A stretch of DNA of 64,000 nucleotides from Asterochloris sp. CNOR1 (lineage: Eukaryota; Chlorophyta; Trebouxiophyceae; Trebouxiales; Trebouxiaceae): the NCBI GenBank assembly GCA_963969365.1, contig OZ017756.1, positions 1,302,001 through 1,366,000 of the forward strand, given 5' to 3'. Shown piece by piece: positions 33,802 through 45,100 of the stretch. Every line of letters starts with the position of its first letter. The first letter of the stretch is position 1. Under the pieces are notes generated by a model. That model ran no database searches and had not been told where the DNA came from. It was given only the letters and a program-made list of their open reading frames with translations. The translations under genes were made by a program, and so were the position numbers.

Positions 33802-36800
33802 CTAGAGCTCTGCAGTCTTCGAACTTCCCAGCATGTGTGCAGGCGCTAGCTTCTTGGCCTGCCCTTTCAGAAGGCCCAGCACCTTGCGCACGCCGTTCTT
33901 GAGCCCCAACCCATCGCCCTGATCATCCTGCTGCGGCTCCTGCACCGATGCATCAAACTCCTGAGTGTAGTTCCTGTGAAGCAGGTCAGTGCAGGTGTGA
34001 GCATGGGCATCTGCTGACCAGCAGGAAGCAGATGGGAGCGCCAGAATGAAAACAACGTACAGCACCAACAGGGACTCCCTGAGCTTCAACAGCTGCGGTG
34101 CCTCAATGGAACAGCTCTGCAGCATGTGAATGCGCACAGCAGACCACTCATCTACCTCACCTGGCAACCGTTCTGACCCTCCATTGCCTCCCAGCTGCCA
34201 CTGCAGGCTGCCAGCCTTGCACACAACCATCAGAGACACACCTGCACCCCGCAGCCACCCACCTGCCCAGCCACCTCATCATTCTGTCAGCTGCCTCCGC
34301 AGGGGTGACCACCTTGACCACAGCCTTCATCCTTGGGGCGCTCACCTCGTCACTCTCCATCGCCTCCATTGCCTCCAGCCGCCGCTGCAGGCTGCCAGCC
34401 TTGCACACAGGCACCAGGGAGGCATCTGCTGCCAGCAGGTTAAGGAGAGCCTCCAGCGCTTTGTCCTGAATGTCCAGGTCAGCCACCTCCAGCAGCTGCT
34501 CCACCTGGTGCAGCAGGGCCAGGGGCTCCCAGTTCAGCGCCATGGGAGCCTGCAGGCAGCCACAGTGGCCAGCACTGTCAGCCAGGCACCACAGTGGGCA
34601 CATGTCAGGCCACAAACCACAGAAGACTGCAGCCCTGTCGAGGGTGGGGGCTCCCACCCTGGCACTGTTTGACACTGCAGCGACAAGGGGACAGTGGTGA
34701 TTTGGTGTGCTGGAGTGGCATACTGCAGGGCAGCTTCTGGCACCCAGCTCACAGGAGAGGTCAGTCCTGCCTGGCAGGGCTCATCTGCACACTGCAACCT
34801 GGCTGCAGCTGCTCCACCTGCTGCAGCAGGGCCAATATAACAAAACTTACAAACTGGCTGCAGCTGCTCCACCTGCTGCAGCAGGGCCAATCAGAAATTG
34901 AGACTGCAACCTGGCTGCAGCTGCTCCACCTGCTGCAGCAGGGCCAACCAAAAATTGACACTGCAATCTGGCTGCAGCTGCTCCACCTGCTGCAGCAGGG
35001 CCAGGGGCTCCCATCCCAGTCCTGCAGGTGGTTGCAGTGATGGTAGAGGGCAGGTGGCTCCCACACCGATGCTGCGTGAGACTGCAGCAATGCAGAGGAC
35101 ATCACTTGGCCTGAATGTGGCCTGACAGCAGCTGCTCCACCAGCTGCGGTGAGGCCAAGGGTTCTTAGCCCAGTCCTGCAGGTGCTTGCAGTGATGTAGA
35201 GGGCAGATGACTCCCATGCCAATGTTGTGTGAGACTGCAGCAATGCAGAGGACACCACTTGGCCTGAATGCGGCCGGACAGCAGCTGCTTCACCTGCTGT
35301 GGGGAGGGCCAAGGGCTTCAGCAAGGTGCTGCAGGCGACTGCGAGAAAGGAGACCCTTGCCTTAGCACAGGGCTGCCTGAGCTGACAGCTGAAGCAGGGC
35401 CAGGGACAGCCCAACCCGAGCCCCCATGCTGCAGGCATCCACAGCCTGGGTGGCAACATTGCTGAAATGTAACGCTACCATGGCCACCCAACCAACCAAG
35501 GCCAGCAAGCTGAAGCTCTCAACTGTGGCGTTGCAGGTCGCCTGGCTGGCTGCCAGGCCCCCCTTCGGCGCAACAGCCTTCCTGATCAGAGGCAGTGGGA
35601 ACCCATGCGACAGTAAATAAGCAAGCACCACACCACGTGCTAGCAATCACAGCAGCTCACCGCAGTGCTGCATGTCGCCTGGATGCCTGCCAGGTCCCCT
35701 GCCAAAGCCACAGCCTTCCTCCTGACAGGCAGCGGGCAGTCCTCACCCAGCATGCGCGCAAGCTGGCGCCAGCCGTCTGCCTGGGCAAAGGCCACCCTGG
35801 CGGCAGGGCTGGTGCGCACAAGGTTGCCCAGAGCGTACAGGGCCTTCCCAGCAGCTAATGAGTTGCACTCCGCTGCGATCTGCAGGGCACCAGAGATTGG
35901 AGATGGGTAGTGGGTGGGTTTGCCGGATCAAGACAGGTCACCTGTGGTGTGCATGGGGCTACCTGGGCGCACGAGGCTGCCAAGACGCTGTCTTGCACTT
36001 TAGCTGACTGACAACTTGCTCGGGTGTTGCATTGCTGAGCATTTACATGCAGCAGCGGCAGGCACTTTGGGCCAGGGCAGGCTTGGCCGGCACACACAAC
36101 AGAGCGGCAGGGTACTTCTAGCAGGCTGCAATGTCCCGGAGTGCACATGGTCTGCTGGCCTGCAGCATCATCAGGCAGCAAGGAGCAGCCCTCCCATCTG
36201 CACTAGCGACTTGCCTCCACAAGAGTGGGCACAGTGGAGCCATCTTCCTCCAGCAGGGCTGCCTGGAATGTAGGGTTGTTAGCTGCTGCCACCCCCAGCA
36301 CATGAGCGGCAGCTGCCTGCAGCTTGACTGCCTCCTGCTTCAGGGCATCCAGCAGGGGCACAAGGGCGCCAGTCTTGGGCAGATCTGCATAGCACGGCGG
36401 TGCGGCACTCTCACAGCAGCTCTAGTCAATGATGAGTGTGGTATGAGGGCCAGCGCCTGGCGGCACTCCCTGCCTGTCCCCAAGTACAGCAATTGCCAAT
36501 GTTGCTTGTACAGGCACGACTCTGCCTAAGCATGCTGGTAGAGTCAGTCTTAGCCTGCAACAGTGACAGTCTGTGCACCGCTGCTCACCATTTGCATTCT
36601 CAGTGCTCCACAAGCATGGCTTGGTCCCCAGCATGGGCTCGAGTAAAGTCGTGAAGGAGATTGATCTGCTACGTTGCTGCTCACAGTTGCGCTGTCAATG
36701 TGCTGCACCAGCATGGCCAGTGCCCCCAGCCTGGTCTCGCGCAAGTACGCTTTGCTGTGCTGCTGCTATCCACATCTGCATGATAGGTGGCCCCAACAGC

Positions 36801-38101
36801 TATAAAGTCTAGGGATCATATGCGGCCGCACACGAGTTGCGCTGAGTGTGGGTCAGCTCCATCAGCATGAGCACCAGACCACACAGATGTCTATGGCATG
36901 CAGTTTAGCACCTGCTGCTCACCATTCGCATTGTCGATGGGCTCCACCAGCATGGCCAGCGCCTCTAGAGCCTCCAGCTGGTCAGCTGCAGAGGCCTCGG
37001 AGTCATTCAGGGTCACCACACACTCCACCATCAGCTCGTACTCCGTGGGCATGCCCGCAAACTCGTCCAGCATCTGCTACGCAGCACTGTGTTATCAGAA
37101 GGGGCCATGATCACTGCACAATGGAAAGATGTAGGCTGGCAAGCAGGACTTTCACAGACTGTACTGAACTCCTGCACTGCAGCAGAGCCCCTTGAGAGGC
37201 AGCTTGTGCCATGAGCCACCCCACCATCAGCTCCTGGTGCAAAGGCATGCCCGCAAAGTTGTCCCTGCAGCAACAGTGCTGCCTGGAAGCGCCCACACCA
37301 GTGCAGCAGGCAGACCACCTCTCATGGCACAGGGCCCCTGACTTGTGTGCCATTTGCGACGCAGCAGCGGTGCTGTCTAGAAGCCCACAGAGGAAGTCAC
37401 GCCCGGCACCTGCCGCACATTGCCTGAGGCAGGCAGGTCATGTGCCCCATCTGGCTTCTGCATCGCTGGCGGTGAAGATGCTCCCCTTTCTGGCACATGC
37501 ATTGCTGGAGGTTGAGATGCATGTCTCCCTGCTGCAGGCCAGCGAGATGCTTGCCGTACGCGCACGGCAAGGGCAGCCAGGCAACGCATGAAACGGGTTG
37601 TCACATTGTTGCTGTTGGCAGACTGCCTGCCATGTTGTTGAGCCACCGCCAGGTAGGCTGGTGCAGCCATCATGGCAAGCAAGAGGCCTCCTCTGAGCAT
37701 TGATACAAAGGGAGGAAGCTGCAGGAAGGAGGTCTCTCACTGTCACCTGCTTCACTTTGTGCTGCTTTTCCAGCAAAGTGCCTGCATCCTGCACGGCCGC
37801 AGCGTGCTGCTGAAGCTCTGAGTGGTTGCTGTGGGCTGCGGGCAGGCAGATCCTTGTGTAAGCACCAGTCGAAAGGCCAGACTTGTGGGTTATGCACAGG
37901 GTGACAAGGACACGCCTCACCAATCGCCCAATGCAGCAGACGCTCAAGGTCACCCTTAGAGGTGTTGGAGGCCAGCTTGGCAGCATCAGCGGGATCCAGC
38001 TGGCTGTCAGGGGCACCTGCCATCTGTGCGGCAGCAGGTGCCCCTCCTGAGCAGGCCCAGAGGCCCAATACCAGCAGCAAAGCCCAGGATTTGAGAGACA
38101 T
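33802..38101 (-). CDS. SIL1: SIL1/Fes1-type Hsp70 (BiP) nucleotide exchange factor, ER-targeted
   Basis: Eight exons on the minus strand: 38101-37921, 37835-37741, 37076-36923, 36384-36215, 35879-35661, 34549-34346, 34116-34061, 33973-33802 (416 residues, TAG). Residues 1-26 (MSLKSWALLLVLGLWACSGG...) form a clear secretory signal peptide. The Fes1/HspBP1/SIL1 armadillo fold follows: LERLLHWAIG, HSNHSELQQHAAAVQDAG, SAADQLEALEALAMLVEPID, GALVPLLDALKQEAVKLQAA, AALLEEDGSTVPTLVE, GKALYALGNLVRTSPAAR and DIQDKALEALLNLLAADASL. The family opens the nucleotide cleft of Hsp70; with a signal peptide the partner should be lumenal BiP. The protein ends in KTAEL, not a canonical HDEL. The intron after 36215 uses a GC donor (GAG then GCAAGT). 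Donor choice at 37741/37747 and the adjacent acceptor at 37076/37073 are ambiguous by one or two codons. Introns are unusually long and full of exon-edge copies. Confidence 0.85.
34155..34232 (-). repeat. Copy of the 3' edge of SIL1-like exon 34346-34549
   Basis: Plus-strand CCTCCATTGCCTCC and GCAGGCTGCCAGCCTTGCAC match the exon at about 34365-34410. The complement codes CKAGSLQWQLGGNGG against CKAGSLQRRLEAMEA and ends in a GTGAGG donor. It sits in the downstream intron. Confidence 0.88.
34640..35330. repeat. Two nested tandem arrays derived from a SIL1-like exon 5' edge
   Basis: Array A: four copies of GGCTGCAGCTGCTCCACCTG plus CTGCAGCAGGGCCA, starting at 34801, 34856, 34913 and 34970 (period 55-57 bp). 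The core matches the exon at 34494-34525 (AGCTGCTCCACCTGGTGCAG, CAGGGCCAGGGGCTCCC). Array B: two clear copies and one degenerate copy (about 34645, 35000 and 35154) of a unit of about 154 bp containing CCCAGTCCTGCAGGTG and GACTGCAGCAATGCAGAGGA. Both lie in the intron upstream (in transcription) of exon 34346-34549, where 5'-edge copies are expected. Confidence 0.9.
35528..35606 (-). repeat. Copy of the 3' edge of SIL1-like exon 35661-35879
   Basis: GGTCGCCTGGCTGGCTGCCA and ACAGCCTTCCTGATCAGAGG match exon bases at about 35680-35735 (GTCGCCTGGATGCCTGCCAG, ACAGCCTTCCTCCTGACAGG). The complement codes PLPLIRKAVAPKGG...QATC against PLPVRRKAVALAGD...QATC. It is in the downstream intron. Confidence 0.88.
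36580..36736 (-). repeat. Two copies of the 3' edge and donor of SIL1-like exon 36923-37076
   Basis: Copy 1 at about 36676-36736 (GCTGTCAATGTGCTGCACCA, GCATGGCCAGTGCCCCCAGC) and copy 2 at about 36580-36640 (GCTGCTCACCATTTGCATTC, CAAGCATGGCTTGG) both match 36913-36975 (CTGCTCACCATTCGCATTG, CACCAGCATGGCCAGCGCC). Copy 1 in complement codes LGALAMLVQHIDSAT against LEALAMLVEPIDNAN. Both are in the downstream intron. Confidence 0.85.
37214..37266 (-). repeat. Copy of the 5' edge of SIL1-like exon 36923-37076
   Basis: Plus-strand CCACCATCAGCTCCTGGTGC and GGCATGCCCGCAAAGTTGTC match the exon start at about 37025-37068 (CCACCATCAGCTCGTACTCC, GGCATGCCCGCAAACTCGTC). The complement codes DNFAGMPLHQELMV against DEFAGMPTEYELMV. 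It lies in the upstream intron. Confidence 0.9.
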
Positions 38102-38297
38102 GGTGCTTTGTCGAATGCTTGTCAGATCTGGCCTCTCATTGGCCAAGAGAATGACCTACACATTTGCTTTATTCGCAAGGCGTCCAACGCAGCACGCATG
38201 CTGTGAATGATCTATCACAGTGGAGCTGTGTGGCACTATCTGAGTGGAGCCACACATATCAGAAGCCAAAGCAGCTGTTCTGCAGCCACCCAAGGCG
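38102..38297. promoter_or_regulatory. Very short head-to-head promoter of SIL1-like gene and ERCC1
   Basis: Only about 196 bp lie between the SIL1-like start codon (38101, minus) and the ERCC1 start codon (38298, plus). The two promoters and both 5' leaders must overlap. No motif is obvious. Confidence 0.55.
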
Positions 38298-41200
38298 ATG
38301 GCTGATTTCAGCTTCCTGGACGACTCTGGCCTCAAACGCAAGACACCTACCAAGTGAAGATCAGCAGCTCACCACATGTCCAGGTGCTTGGCCACATCTT
38401 GTATCATGCTGATGTTGCTGCAGGAATGCTGGAGCAGCCCAGGACAAGGGCAAGGCGCCTGCCAAGGTTCACATTCCAACATTGGCAGAGGTGAGCATGC
38501 CTGGTCCCTATCAGTGCGAGAGTCAAATGCCATGCTGGGCAGTGCTCACTTCTGCAGCAAATGGGCCCTGCACCCTCATCTTTGCGGCACTTACATTGTT
38601 TGCTGTTTTCTGCAGGTGAAGGCAGCTGAGAGGCAGAGGCAGGCCTCTGCGGGTTTGGATATGTTTCGACCATCCCGCGCTGGGGCAGCTACAGGCACTG
38701 CTCCTGTCCCATACAATGCTGCACCTGCTGCTGCGCCAGCAATGCGAGCCACTCCACCAAGTGGCCAGACGCCGGCACAGCAACCTGGCCCAGCCACCTC
38801 TGGGGCGGTACCCGGACCGAAGGCAACCCAGCGCACCAGCACAGGAGTGTTTGACCTCAGCTCACCGCGGAGCTCTGGTGCCGCAGGTCCCAGCGAGCAG
38901 CATGGCAGCAGGTGTAGATCTGCTGACCCCTCTGCCTTCCACAATTCATCTTGATGAGGCACTGGCTAGCCCATTGAGGCTGACACCAATGCTCGGTCAG
39001 GCTACCTGCATTCCTGCACTGCCGCCGTTGACAAGCTGCCTGCATGAGCCTTCTTCCAGCCTCAAATCTTTGAACCGCTTGGAGTTTGCAAGAACACTGC
39101 CGAGGTACAGATGCACATCGCTGCTGGTCTCACCCCTTATGACTAGGAACAGGCAGACCCAAACTGCGGAGCTACACAGCTGCTGTGGCTGACACACTGC
39201 CTGCAGCTGCATCACAGAAGCTCCGCCTCCTGCTGGACTGTGACCTTTTGCACCCTCCAGCACGCGCACTGGGCCCCTGCGCAACGCTTGTGCTCGCTCC
39301 TTGCAGGAGCCTGTCTGCACACACGGCAGCCTACAGCTCTAAGGCCTGGGGAGGGTCCATGGTGCCCGCCGGCGTCACCTTTGACCCTGTGGTGAGTGCG
39401 CCGCAAGCCTGTCTGCGCAAAGCCAGCGAGTCATGCTGACAGAGGGTGTTCAAGGCAGCCAGATGCTGTCTGGCCACTGTGGCCAATCAAGAGGCAAAGC
39501 CTGTACCTGCACAACTGCGGAGAGGTGCTGATCTGCAGAGGTGCCTTGCATGTCCAGCCTGAAGGTGTCTCTCCAGCGAATCCTGGAAACGCCGCTGCAG
39601 CTTCAAGGCAGATGCTGTTTGTGAACGGCAATTGCTCAGCCCCTGCTTGCCAGCACACACTTCCCCTCCCTTGCTGCAGGCAAGCTCCAATGCGGTCGTC
39701 TACAACGCATCGCGCCAGCACAAGAACCCTGTGCTGAAGCACATCATCAACCTGTCGGTGCTGCCTGCTGACATCGTCCCTGATTTCCAGCTGGGCCAGC
39801 AGGCCTGTGTGCTCTTCCTGAGTCTGAAGTGAGATGTGATCTGAGTGCATGCACGGACAAGCAGCAGCCAGCAAGCCTATGCACAGTGACGCGCAAGAAG
39901 CAAGCCTGTGCACAGAGACACCCACGCACTGCTGCCACCAAAGCCCCTGTCTGTTTTCCTGAGCAACAAGTAAGCCCTACAGGAAGAGCTGCACAGCTTT
40001 GCTTGACAGGTTGATGTCCACTCGATCAGCTGCAGCGTTCATAAACCTGCAGCTGGCTGCCTGCCGAGTGACGCCGCTGCACCCTGAGCTCATCGGGTCC
40101 CATGAAGGAGGGCAGGTGCAGCTTGTGCTTGCATTCCCAGTGTGTAGATGCTTGCACTTATGTGTAGACCAGGACATACAGCCGCCTCTTGATACACAGA
40201 ATATGCTGGTGCAGACTCGTATCTGGCTGCAGGTACCACCGCCTGCACCCTGAGTACATCGTGTCCCGCATGAAGGAGATCCTGCGGAGCTTCCGCCTGC
40301 GAGTGGTGTTGTGCCACGTGGACGTGGAGGATCCCAAGGAGCCCCTGGGGCAGGTCAACAAGCTGGCCGCGCTCAATGGGTTCACGCTGCTCTGCGGGTT
40401 CAGCCAGAAGGTCAGGCTGGCCTTCTTGCATGCACACTGTCCTCATATGGCCCTGCTGAAGTTGCCAGATGGCTCTGCTGTGGGAGCTGGGGCAGGTAAC
40501 AAATTGGCCGCGCTCAACATGCCATGCTGCTTTGCAGGGGGAGCCAGAAGGCAATAACTCACCTTGCTTCAGGGCTGCACGCTGGCTAATCCATGCTGTA
40601 GGGGCGGGGGAGGAAAGGGGGAGGGGGGATGGAGGTCACAGAGGGGGGCCCAGCACTGATGGTCGCCTGGGCATGACCTCCCCCGCTCCTCCCACAATAC
40701 CCAAACCGCACCATGTTATCTGCCTGAGGCGGGTCAACAAGCAAGCCTTGCTGAGGCTTACCCGTGCCTGTGCATTGCAGGAGTGTGCCAGGTATTTAGA
40801 GACCCTGCGTGCATATGAGCAGCGGCCAGCAGATGCCATCCAGGGGCGCACCGAGGCAGATTACCTCTCACGATTGACAGCGGTGCTGACAACAGTGCGT
40901 GGAGTCAATAAAACAGACGTGTTGACCCTGGGCAACAAGTTTGGCACCGCAGCAGATATGTTTGCAGCCACGCCTGAGGTGGGGACATGGTGCTGTGCAG
41001 CTGCTGCGAGGGCTTGACCGCTGTTCTCAAACTCTCAACATGGGTCAGATGGCTGGCAACTGCAAATGGCAAGTTTCTTTCTCTTTGTTCCATGGTCATG
41101 CCAGAGAGGGGAGTAAGTATGATCTGCTGCTCACAAGAGGTGGCTCTGATTAAGTGAGAAATGGCCATGCAAGTCAGTGTTACAGTGTCTCGGCTCCTGT

Positions 41201-41495
41201 GCTTGTCGCTTGTGACAATGTCGCTGAGCCTCCTGCACAACAAGCTATAGGTGGCACAGCAGACCCATGCGGCAATGCAACAAGCTTTTTCCTGCCTGGA
41301 CTGCAGGAGCTGGCAGAGTGTCCAGGGCTGGGGCCCACTAAGATTCGGCGACTGCAGGAGGCTTTCAGGGAGCCATTCCGCAGATCCCTGGCCCCAGGCG
41401 CTGGCACTGGCAGTGCCGCCGCACAGACTGCCAGTCCGCCTGCTTCGGCTGCAACTGGCCAGGACTCGGACTCTGGCAGTGATGAGAGCCTCTAG
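38298..41495 (+). CDS. ERCC1: DNA excision repair protein ERCC1
   Basis: Eight exons: 38298-38353, 38424-38490, 38616-38911, 39307-39391, 39680-39828, 40233-40410, 40781-40978, 41307-41495 (405 residues, TAG). A Pro/Ala-rich disordered N-terminus (about 1-165) precedes the conserved core: NPVLKHIINLSVLPADIVPD, LGQQACVLFLSLKYHRLHPE, LRVVLCHVDVEDPKEPL, ECARYLETLRAYEQRPAD and VRGVNKTDVLTLGNKFG, then the helix-hairpin-helix ELAECPGLGPTKIRRLQEAF. ERCC1 is the non-catalytic partner of the XPF endonuclease and makes the 5' incision in nucleotide excision repair; it also acts in crosslink repair and single-strand annealing. A Ser/Asp-rich tail (GQDSDSGSDESL) ends the protein. The long exon 3 is the least constrained part of the model. 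Confidence 0.93.
40071..40110 (+). repeat. Copy of the 5' edge of ERCC1 exon 40233-40410
   Basis: CGCTGCACCCTGAGCTCATC and GGGTCCCATGAAGGAG match the exon start (CGCCTGCACCCTGAGTACAT, CGTGTCCCGCATGAAGGAG). It is about 160 bases upstream, in the preceding intron. Confidence 0.88.
40488..40552 (+). repeat. Copy of the 3' edge of ERCC1 exon 40233-40410
   Basis: GGGGCAGGTAACAAATTGGC, CGCGCTCAACATG and GAGCCAGAAGG match exon bases from about 40347 (GGGGCAGGTCAACAAGCTGG, CGCGCTCAATGGG, CAGCCAGAAGG). It is about 80-140 bases downstream, in the following intron. Confidence 0.88.
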
Positions 41496-42129
41496 TTGAG
41501 GATGCGCTGCTCACCTACACGTGTCTGGCGGGCAGAGTCTGTTGTGACAGACAGATGTAGAACAGAGAGGCTGCCACAGCAGCATATCACCTGCGGGAGC
41601 ACTGGTGCTGTCAGAAGCTCCTTCCCAAGGTTAGCCAGCTCAGCAATAAGTAATGTGTTGCAGGATGCTGCCGAGATTCTCATGGTTGTCCGCTGTTTGC
41701 AGAGGGACAGAGAGGCACAGGCGGCCATGCGGAGACTGTGACAGATTGATGGGCCAAAATGTGTGTTCAAGGCACGCCTGGCTTGGCGGTCCTTTCATCT
41801 GAACTTGCATTCTGAGAATCTGTGCCTCTTTGATTTCACTGAGCTTAATTTCACTGAACTAGCAAACCAACTCAAGTAGCACAAGTCTTTGTTACCCTGG
41901 TGCTGAGATCAGCAGAGCTGCAAGAAGCATAGGTCATGAACCGATGACTAACGGTTTCCAGAGTTGGAGGCATCGAAAAGAGCCGACAATCATGGGGCTG
42001 GCAATACAATGATCGCACAACATGTCAGGTGGCAGCTCCAACGGCTCTGTGAAATGTGCCAAGGTGGCCCCCTGACATGATTTCAGCTGCTTCACCAAGC
42101 TTCAACAGGAGCTTAAAGCTGTGGAACAA
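41496..42129. other. Intergenic region between ERCC1 and the DEP/DUF1769 gene
   Basis: Tandem (same-strand) gap of about 630 bp with the ERCC1 3' untranslated region and the next promoter. A frame at 41496-41741 ends in NVLQDAAEIL...REAQAAMRRL but has no domain and no conserved link to ERCC1. An acceptor-like TTTCAG at 42081-42086, in frame with 42130, suggests an unseen 5' exon of the next gene may lie here. Confidence 0.4.
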
Positions 42130-45100
42130 ATGCAGGACTTGACCAATGTTGCGCGGCTTATGCAACAGGAGCTGGATGTCAAAGACAGGTTCGTAGTATA
42201 TGACCTCCATGTGCATTTCACAGTCAGGCATCACAGCAGGCAAACACTGATCGTTATTGCTACTGCCTGCAGGTCCTATCATTTCAAAACCTACCGCCAG
42301 TGCTTTGTGGGCAGCACTGCTGTGCAGTGGCTGCTCTCAGCAGGGTATGCAGACGACGCTGCAGAAGCCGTCCAGATGGGCAACGATATGCTGAACCTGG
42401 GGCTGCTGCACCATGTCAAGCATGAGCACGCCTTCGAAAACAGGTTTGGCTGTCTTTTAGCAGATCTGACCGCACTGCACCAGGTCCTCTGCTGTTGTCA
42501 ACCAGGGTGGCTTGCTGCAGGTACCTTTTCTACAGGTGGGCCTGCTGGAGCAGCACTCATTGTAGGCGGTAGCAGCCTGGCAAATACCTGCCACAGATTG
42601 CCCCCAAAGAGGGCAGGGTTAGCCTCCCCAGCAATGGGCCCAAAATTGCAGCACAGAGAGCCTCAAGAGCTCCCGAGCATACTGTGGCCGCCTGGCCTGT
42701 CCACATGATGCCAGGGTTGCAATGCAGAGCACACTGCTGAGCTGAGCCAGCACACGGTGCAGGTTCCACAACCTACCAGAAGGAGTTGAGGCAGATGAGG
42801 GCGGAGATGTAGATGAGACCTATGAGAGGTGCTTGCTAATGCATACAATGCTATTATTGCAGGCTGGGGTTTCTCTGCCTGCATGCACATTGTGGGCTGC
42901 ACATCATGACCAGGAGCAATGGCTTGGCTGCTTCAATGTCAGCTGCTGCATCCCTGGCACCAACTGATCCTGGGAAAGTACAGGCGTGATCACATGACCT
43001 GCACAAATCTTACTGGAGACAGTCTCTCATGGGGCCTAAGCGTGTCCAGCACAGAAGGGAGGCTTGAAGCACCAAGGCAACAGATTGCTCAGCCTGACCG
43101 CTGACTTACTCCCTGTAGCCTGGACATAGTGACAGGCTCCATGCCTAGCACGCCTGGCACTGCTCTGGAGGCAAGCAGAGATGCAGACACCTCTCAGCAC
43201 TCAGACCATCGGGACTCCCAGTCAGAGAATGTGCAGGGCATCAGCTTCAAGTCTCTGCAGGCATCCTTGACGGCTGGACAGGTGAGGCTGTTCTTAGGAG
43301 CAGCACAGCTCATCAACAGGTCCTTGCTGGCTGCACCGCATTGCTGGCTCTGAATGGTTTGGGTGTGGATGGTGCCTGGCCACCGCCTATGCCCGCTCTG
43401 CACCCTCTGCTGGGCTGCACCAGTCCTGCTGTCACTGTCGGCAAGCATGTTCCCAGTCACCCAGTTTCTGCAGGCTGTGCAGTGAGGCCGAGGCGGCAGC
43501 TCGCATTCCTGCTGGCACAGGCCACGTGTCTGGGCGATGACATGACGCATTCAAAATGCCCTCACCTCATGCAGGCTCTGCAGCCCTCTGGTGCGCTGCA
43601 CCGGGCCAGCCTACCATCCTGTCAAAGCAGTGACAGCACGCCTACAGTGCATGGCAGGGACAAGTCCAAGGCCAAGATATCCCTGCGCGGCACCAACACG
43701 GGGGAGAGCTACAGCCTGGCTCAGGATGTTACTCGGACCAAGCGGCGCCTGGGCGAGGTCTCGACTGCACTGGCGGTGAGGATTTGTGTCAGTGTCTGCT
43801 TGATTAGCCTGCAAGCAGCACAGGCCATGGTGCTGCTGCTCACAAGGGCACCTCATGCGTGCTGAGGTGAGGCAGCTCCAGCTGAGTGAGGCAGCTCCTC
43901 AGCCATGCACCTCTGTTGGGCACAGCAGGCACCTCATCATTGCTTTAAGGTCGGCTGGTGTGCCCACTGCAATTAATGCTGGACAGCAAGGGTGCTGTAG
44001 TGACTGGTTGCTCTGATGTCTTCTCCTGCCTCATGCAGGACCACACCCAGCTCAGCGAGTCCATGTTCGACACCGTCGTGAGGCAGCTGCGTCTCCAGCA
44101 GCGCGAGATGGAGCTTGTCAGGTCAAGTGCTGAGCAGGTGACGTTGAGGTGCACCATGCCAACTGCTACAGAAACCGTCTTCAGGCCGGGGACCTGACAG
44201 TGTCCCATGTGCGTTGCAGGCTACCAGTGCCCAGGGCCAGCTGGCTGCTCAGATCCAGCTTCTGGTCCTGGCTCAAGTGCTGACAGTGGGCCTGCTGCTG
44301 CTCCTACTGCTGCTTCAATCCCAGCTCATGGCTGGCTGGGCAGTGGCAGTTGCAGTAGCACTCAGCCTGCCAGCTGTAGGGCTCACTGGGCTGCTGGCTG
44401 TGAGCCTGAGTCGGCAGCCAGTGGTGAGACATGCAGGTCATGCAGTTCTGCACCTCATGGCAGCTTTTGTCCAGCACGAGGTGGCGTGGTGCTGCAGTCG
44501 CATCGTTCAAGCATTGCAGGCTCTCAAGCTCCTGTGCTGATGGTGTCACATCAACTTGGGGTGGTGTGGTTGCACACCCTGATCTAGCTTGGCTCTGTGG
44601 GGCTTGTGTGCCTGCAATATGCCAGCAGGCAGCTGCGGCACTCTGAGAGCAGGCTCTGCCCAGTACGCATTGACAGATTGCTGTGCAGCAAGCTCTTGCT
44701 GTGTCCTGCCTGCAGGCAGCCCCTCGGCCGCACCTGCAAAGCATGCTGTCCGGCAGTTTGCAGCGGCGTGCAAGCCTCCCAGTGCCGCCACCCACTGCTG
44801 CTTCAGAGTCATCAGAGGAGGACTGGGACGCCTCAGAGAGTGCAGGCGCATCCCCCAGACCATCTGCCAGTGGGTCCCCGGCAGCAGCCGCAGCTGAGGA
44901 TGATGGGTGCGCTGCTCCTGCCTGGGGCTGGGCCAAGACAGTACGGGTGCAAACACAGCTGAGAGCAGGATGCAGGCAGCAGCTGCAGCTGCAGCTGAGA
45001 ATGTCCATTGGGCTGCAGTTCTGGGGCTGCTGTGCTTGGGTGCCAAAATTTCTGAGACAGGTCAAGCCAAGAAGCCAGGGAGGCTGCACTGTTTCAGGTG

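Noticed and set aside
34801-35010. Coding interpretation of the CSRWSSCSQ-like repeats on the minus strand
   Set aside because: The repeated peptide is a by-product of the 57-bp array lying inside an intron; it is out of frame with the SIL1-like protein, and the exon it derives from is identifiable.
41496-41741. Possible alternative last exon of ERCC1
   Set aside because: An acceptor before RDREAQAAMRRL exists, but ERCC1 already ends with a stop after a full helix-hairpin-helix and acidic tail, and the segment has no homology.
42863-42937. Candidate extra exon of the DEP/DUF1769 gene
   Set aside because: It is in phase (1+72+2) but codes an unlikely Cys/His-rich insert inside the DEP end; joining 42535 to 43119 directly is also in phase and simpler. 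Left open.
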